Assembly: GCA_021818605.1 (NCBI GenBank)
Contig: JAKAUH010000263.1
Location: forward strand, 1-9,621
DNA length: 9,621 nt
Origin: Planctomycetota bacterium
GTDB lineage: Bacteria > Planctomycetota > Planctomycetia > Isosphaerales > Isosphaeraceae
Direction: 5' to 3'
Numbering within the stretch: position 1 is the first letter of the stretch; each line of letters begins with the position of its first letter. The notes below the pieces were generated by a model that saw only the letters and a program-made list of their open reading frames with translations, had not been told where the DNA came from and ran no database searches. A program made the translations under genes and the position numbers. Positions 7,805 to 9,621 of the stretch are shown piece after piece.

Positions 7805-8153
7805 GAAAAGTAGGGCTCAGCGGAGCGCACGAGATCTCGCCGCATCCGAAGCTTCCGGAAATCCAGGTCGTCGGGGATCGGCGGCGACACCAGGAACCGA
7901 CGTGACGGCCTGGCGAGCTGCGGCATGGTCTCGAAGACGGTCCAGGATGAGTCGGGGATCGACCCGAAGGCGGACGAAGAAGTCAGAGGATGTGAAAGCA
8001 GTGCAGCAAAGAGCAGGGAGCCGAGAGCGAAGCTGCATCAGGCTCGACCGGGCCGGTGCTGGCACCGATTTGCTCTCTTCTCTCCGTTCCTTGCGATTGA
8101 TTTCTTCACAAGCGCTCAGGGAGACGGGACTCAGCCCCGGCACGATCCGAGAC
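7805..8153. other. Intergenic region upstream of cydA, no supported gene
   Basis: About 350 bp between the proposed cydA promoter and the hairpin after the 95-residue gene. I see no ORF with a ribosome site and a credible protein. A purine-rich minus-strand stretch near 8068-8103 (AATCGCAAGGAACGGAGAGA and onward) resembles the decayed GCAGAG-type intergenic repeats common in planctomycete and related genomes. A small hairpin, CGGTG-CTGG-CACCG, lies at 8054-8067. Confidence 0.5.
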
Positions 8154-8170
8154 CGGGGCCGTTCGCCCCG
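8154..8170 (-). terminator. Hairpin just after the 95-residue gene
   Basis: CGGGGC (8154-8159) and GCCCCG (8165-8170) form a perfect 6-bp GC stem around a 5-base loop, three bases past the TGA at 8174-8176. Position and stability suit a terminator for the HTH/95-residue transcript. No T-run follows on the minus strand, so it may instead protect the 3' end. Confidence 0.38.
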
Positions 8171-8173
8171 CGA

Positions 8174-8461
8174 TCAGCCCTTGATCGGAGGCGAGTCCGT
8201 CTCGACGGAGTCGATGAGGCGAAGGAGTTTCTTCATCTCCCTCGCGTCTCCGTCCGTGGGTCGGTCCGCCGTCAGCATCCGGGAGAGCAGGCGGCGAACC
8301 CGGACGAGTAACAGCAGGCGCTCGATGCTGCGCCCTCGCTCCTCCGACCACGCCTCGAAGATTTGATCGATCTCGTGCGGGTCGGGCGTCATTCGAAAAT
8401 GGTCGTCGATGGAGTCGCCGTCCCGTCCCGACATGCTCAGGAGGTCATTGATCATTTTCAT
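8174..8461 (-). CDS. Small helical protein of unknown function, downstream of HTH gene
   Basis: I do not recognise this 95-residue protein. The start is well supported: AAGGAG at 8470-8475 lies 8 bases before the ATG at 8461. The sequence is charged and appears mostly alpha-helical: an acidic N-terminal part (SIDDHFRMTPDPHEIDQIFEAW), a basic/leucine-rich stretch (ERLLLLVRVRRLLSRML, about 47-63), a short DRPTDGDARE linker and a last helix (MKKLLRLIDSV). There is no signal peptide, membrane segment or cysteine, so it is probably cytoplasmic. The HTH gene ends 86 bp upstream on the same strand and the two may share a transcript. A role as partner or modulator of that HTH protein is a guess from position only. 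A short third-position-GC-rich ORF could arise by chance in this genome, but the good ribosome site argues otherwise. Confidence 0.62.
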   Translation of the reverse strand: MKMINDLLSMSGRDGDSIDDHFRMTPDPHEIDQIFEAWSEERGRSIERLLLLVRVRRLLSRMLTADRPTDGDAREMKKLLRLIDSVETDSPPIKG

Positions 8462-8547
8462 GTCGTCGGCTCCTTCGCCCCTGGCCAGAATCGCCCGTGC
8501 CGACCATCCTGGTCCCTCTGGTACGTCCCGTGATGGTCATGACAGCC

Positions 8548-8850
8548 TCAACCGTGGTCCTGATCTCGCGGGGCCGCGAAGAATCGCGCCGGGATGCCGG
8601 GGCGGCCTCGCTCCACGAACGGCTGGCCCTCGCCGGTCAGCAGCCAGTGAGGGCTCACCCCACAGACCTCGATGAAGCGGAGGATCACCGCGGCGGGAAT
8701 GGTCACTCCGGCCTCGTAGTTGCTCCAGGTGCGCGCAGGCAGGTCCAGCGCCTCGGTCAGGAGCGGTACTCCACCATCGCCGAACAATTCTTCGCGGATC
8801 TCGCGGACGCGCCGGGCCAGGTCCGCTTGCCGGACGTTCTGCGTCGGCAT
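8548..8850 (-). CDS. Small Cro/C1-type helix-turn-helix protein
   Basis: A 100-residue soluble protein whose first 75 residues look like a lambda-repressor/XRE-type HTH domain: LARRVREIREELFG as the first helix, LLTEALDLPARTWSNYEAG spanning the HTH and recognition helix, then TIPAAVILRFIEVCG and SPHWLLTGEG. The TWSNYE...GVTIP...WLLTGEG pattern is one I associate with small planctomycete regulators. The last 25 residues (RGRPGIPARFF...) are probably disordered. It likely binds DNA as a dimer; its targets are unknown, and both its own leader and the cydA dyad are candidates. An ATG also occurs at 8862, but GGAGG at 8856-8860 lies 5 bases from the ATG at 8850 and overlaps the upstream one, which fixes the start at MPTQNV. 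It appears to head a two-gene unit with the 95-residue gene. Confidence 0.83.
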   Translation of the reverse strand: MPTQNVRQADLARRVREIREELFGDGGVPLLTEALDLPARTWSNYEAGVTIPAAVILRFIEVCGVSPHWLLTGEGQPFVERGRPGIPARFFAAPRDQDHG

Positions 8851-8855
8851 GATCG

Positions 8856-8860
8856 CCTCC
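8856..8860 (-). promoter_or_regulatory. Strong ribosome-binding site deciding the HTH start
   Basis: GGAGG on the minus strand, 5 bases before the ATG at 8850. It is one of the few strong Shine-Dalgarno sequences in the window. It lies inside the longer ORF that begins at 8862, so that upstream ATG is unlikely to be used. Confidence 0.75.
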
Positions 8861-8920
8861 ATCGCACGGATGAGTTCCGGACGGATCTGGTTCCAGGATC
8901 TGTCTGACCATCAGGCCGGA

Positions 8921-8958
8921 ATCGGCCAGGGAGCCGATCAGGACAGGCTCCAGTCCTG
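8921..8958 (-). promoter_or_regulatory. Two adjoining hairpins in the leader of the HTH gene
   Basis: Hairpin 1 is CAGGAC (8939-8944) with GTCCTG (8953-8958) around an 8-base loop. Hairpin 2 is ATCGGC (8921-8926) with GCCGAT (8933-8938) around a 6-base loop. Both stems are perfect and no base separates them. The loop of hairpin 1 contains GGCTCC (8946-8951, plus strand), which is complementary to GGAGCC (8930-8935) in hairpin 2, so a kissing contact or a mutually exclusive fold is possible. They sit 71 to 108 bases before the HTH start codon. No known riboswitch class is recognised. Confidence 0.4.
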
Positions 8959-9074
8959 CTTGGCTGCCGAGCGCCGGGCCGCACCGGCCGATGAACGTGA
9001 ACGACTCGCGATGGGCTGCATGCCGGGCTTCACCATTCCGTCGATGGCTCACGTCATGGGGCCCACCAGTGCAG

Positions 9075-9104
9075 AGTATGATCAACCCGAGGTCACCAGA
9101 TCAA
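9075..9104 (-). promoter_or_regulatory. Candidate promoter for the HTH operon
   Basis: On the minus strand TTGATC (9104-9099) and CATACT (9080-9075) are 18 bp apart, each 4 of 6 to the sigma-70 consensus. A start near 9068 would give a leader of about 215 bases containing the two hairpins at 8921-8958. The sequence TTGATC recurs at 9085-9080, overlapping the -10 box. This is a pattern match only. Confidence 0.3.
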
Positions 9105-9128
9105 GCCATCGGGACATTTTTTTTGTGT

Positions 9129-9146
9129 CTCCGAGAAACCTCGGAG
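9129..9146. repeat. Perfect inverted repeat beside an A/T run
   Basis: CTCCGAG-AAAC-CTCGGAG: a 7-bp stem and 4-base loop. A run of eight or more T (plus strand, about 9117-9124) lies to its left. The T-run precedes the hairpin on the plus strand and reads as A on the minus strand, so the arrangement is wrong for an intrinsic terminator in either direction. The surrounding 9105-9333 holds no gene I can support. Confidence 0.4.
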
Positions 9147-9333
9147 TTACTCGTGGCGACGATCTCATCGGGCGGCGGTTGGTGTCTCCGCGGAGCTCCC
9201 TCCTCGAACTGGCGACAGGCCGCTTCCGCCGGAACTCCGGAGGTATCGGGCCAGGGTCTGAGAATCGCTGACACCGGCTTCGGCATCGTCCGGCCCGAAG
9301 GGGCATTGGTCTCGGCGAGGAAAGACAGGGGAA

Positions 9334-9404
9334 AGACGCCGGTGGGAGTCGAACCCACTTCAGCCGGGTTGCAACCGGCGGCCTGACCGTCTGGCTCCAG
9401 CGTC
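9334..9404 (-). tRNA. tRNA-Cys(GCA)-like gene with an atypical core
   Basis: The minus strand folds into a complete cloverleaf of 71 bases without an encoded CCA. Acceptor GACGCTG pairs with CGGCGTC (one T-G wobble). The D arm is GCC/GGC with GG in the loop. Anticodon stem GCCGG/CCGGC encloses TTGCAAC, anticodon GCA at 9370-9372. The T arm is GTGGG-TTCGACT-CCCAC. The discriminator base is T, as expected for Cys. Positions 13 and 22 are both A, a mismatch also seen in E. coli tRNA-Cys. Position 8 is G rather than the nearly universal U, and position 14 is G rather than A. It may be a functional divergent tRNA, an array-type tRNA or a pseudogene. Confidence 0.66.
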
Positions 9405-9440
9405 GGGATTTCGGATGCGATCGAGAAACCGGTAAGCCCG

Positions 9441-9492
9441 GACGAAATGGGGACTGGCTCCGAGTCGGCAAGGTGCCTGTCCCCATTTCGTC
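9441..9492. repeat. Long palindromic REP/MITE-like element between the tRNA genes
   Basis: The arms GACGAAATGGGGAC (9441-9454) and GTCCCCATTTCGTC (9479-9492) are perfectly complementary over 14 bp. The 24-base centre extends the stem after a T-T mismatch (GGC 9456-9458 with GCC 9475-9477). I associate the GGGGACTGGCTCCGAG ... GGTGCCTGTCCCC pattern with short dispersed hairpins abundant in planctomycete and some other genomes, possibly moved by REP-associated (Y1/TnpA) transposases. No transposase gene lies in the window. Confidence 0.8.
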
Positions 9493-9507
9493 AGAGCCCT
9501 CTGAACA

Positions 9508-9580
9508 TGCCCTCGCCAGGAATTGAACCTGGTCTCCGACCTTCGCAAGGTCGTGTGCGGTTCCGGCACACTCCGAGGAC
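9508..9580 (-). tRNA. tRNA-Arg(GCG)-like gene with an atypical core
   Basis: A 73-base minus-strand cloverleaf without an encoded CCA. Acceptor GTCCTCG pairs with CGAGGGC (one T-G wobble). The D stem is GTGT/GCAC with loop GCCGGAACC. Anticodon stem CGACC/GGTCG encloses TTGCGAA, anticodon GCG at 9544-9546. The variable loop is GAGA and the T arm is CCAGG-TTCAATT-CCTGG. The discriminator is A. G18 G19 A20 in the D loop and C35 in the anticodon are arginine identity elements. As in the neighbouring Cys-like gene, position 8 is G and 14 is G. GCG is an uncommon bacterial Arg anticodon, since CGC codons are usually read by inosine-modified ACG. Confidence 0.62.
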
Positions 9581-9621
9581 CTATTTACTCGTGACAGGAT
9601 GAACAAGGATCGGGAAGTGGC

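Noticed and set aside
7723..7926. Minus-strand ORF of 67 codons overlapping the cydA start by ATGA
   Set aside because: The overlap looks operon-like, but the protein has no recognisable features, lacks a good ribosome site and would contain the proposed cydA promoter and operator.
8105..8111. Exact TTGTGAA half-site of a Rex-type redox operator
   Set aside because: The second half-site is absent after the 4-base spacer and it lies about 380 bp from cydA; a 7-base match is expected by chance.
7817..8143. Minus-strand ORF of 108 codons upstream of cydA
   Set aside because: It includes repeat-type sequence (EINRKERREES) and has no ribosome site or family signature.
8938..9036. 32-codon minus-strand ORF (MVKPGMQPIAS...) in the HTH leader
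   Set aside because: It covers only part of the leader, has a poorly spaced GGA upstream and shows no conserved features.
9082..9606. Minus-strand ORF of 174 codons and plus-strand ORF 8991-9386 across the tRNA region
   Set aside because: They translate the tRNA genes or their antisense (for example VGVEPTSAGLQPAA opposite the Cys-like tRNA). Such peptides are a familiar artefact of annotating tRNA loci.
9590..9612. GTGACAGGATGAACAAGGAT at the right edge
   Set aside because: It resembles a common dispersed intergenic repeat (ACAGGAT...), but too little lies inside the window to define an element.

Overview
The window looks like a piece of a high-GC Planctomycete chromosome, probably near the Isosphaeraceae/Gemmataceae. 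The strongest evidence is a 1457-residue exported protein that combines a ThuA-like domain, a PVC-type 'membrane-bound dehydrogenase' propeller, HEAT-like repeats and a planctomycete-type CxxCH heme domain. A small HTH protein with a TWSNYE...GVTIP...WLLTGEG signature and weak Shine-Dalgarno signals in several genes agree with this. Every protein gene and both tRNA genes I can support lie on the minus strand, so the window is described here from the right-hand end, in the direction of transcription.

Right end (about 9620 to 8850). Two tRNA-like genes read as Arg(GCG) at 9508-9580 and Cys(GCA) at 9334-9404. Both fold into complete cloverleaves but share an unusual core (G8 and G14 in place of U8 and A14). 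Between them is a long hairpin element with perfect 14-bp arms (9441-9492). Then about 480 bp without a convincing protein gene hold a candidate promoter (9075-9104) and a compact pair of back-to-back hairpins (8921-8958) that may form the structured leader of the next gene.

Regulatory pair (8850 to 8174). A 100-residue Cro/C1-like HTH protein with a strong ribosome site is followed by a 95-residue helical protein of unknown function. A hairpin sits just after the second stop. About 450 bp of non-coding sequence separate this pair from cydA.

Respiratory operon (7726 to 5286). cydA and cydB overlap by one base (TGATG) and encode a short-Q-loop cytochrome bd-type quinol oxidase whose haem-ligand and acidic proton-channel residues are intact. 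A plausible promoter lies upstream, and a 16-bp dyad just after its -10 box looks like an operator.

Left part (5140 to 1). The large ThuA/propeller/HEAT/cytochrome protein, predicted to be exported, starts 145 bp after cydB. After a 280-bp spacer made largely of a degenerate tandem repeat comes the 5' part of an exported S9B/DPP-IV-like peptidase gene that runs off the left edge. The bd oxidase (membrane) and the c-type-haem oxidoreductase-like protein (periplasm) could both serve electron transfer, but nothing in the sequence shows that they work together.
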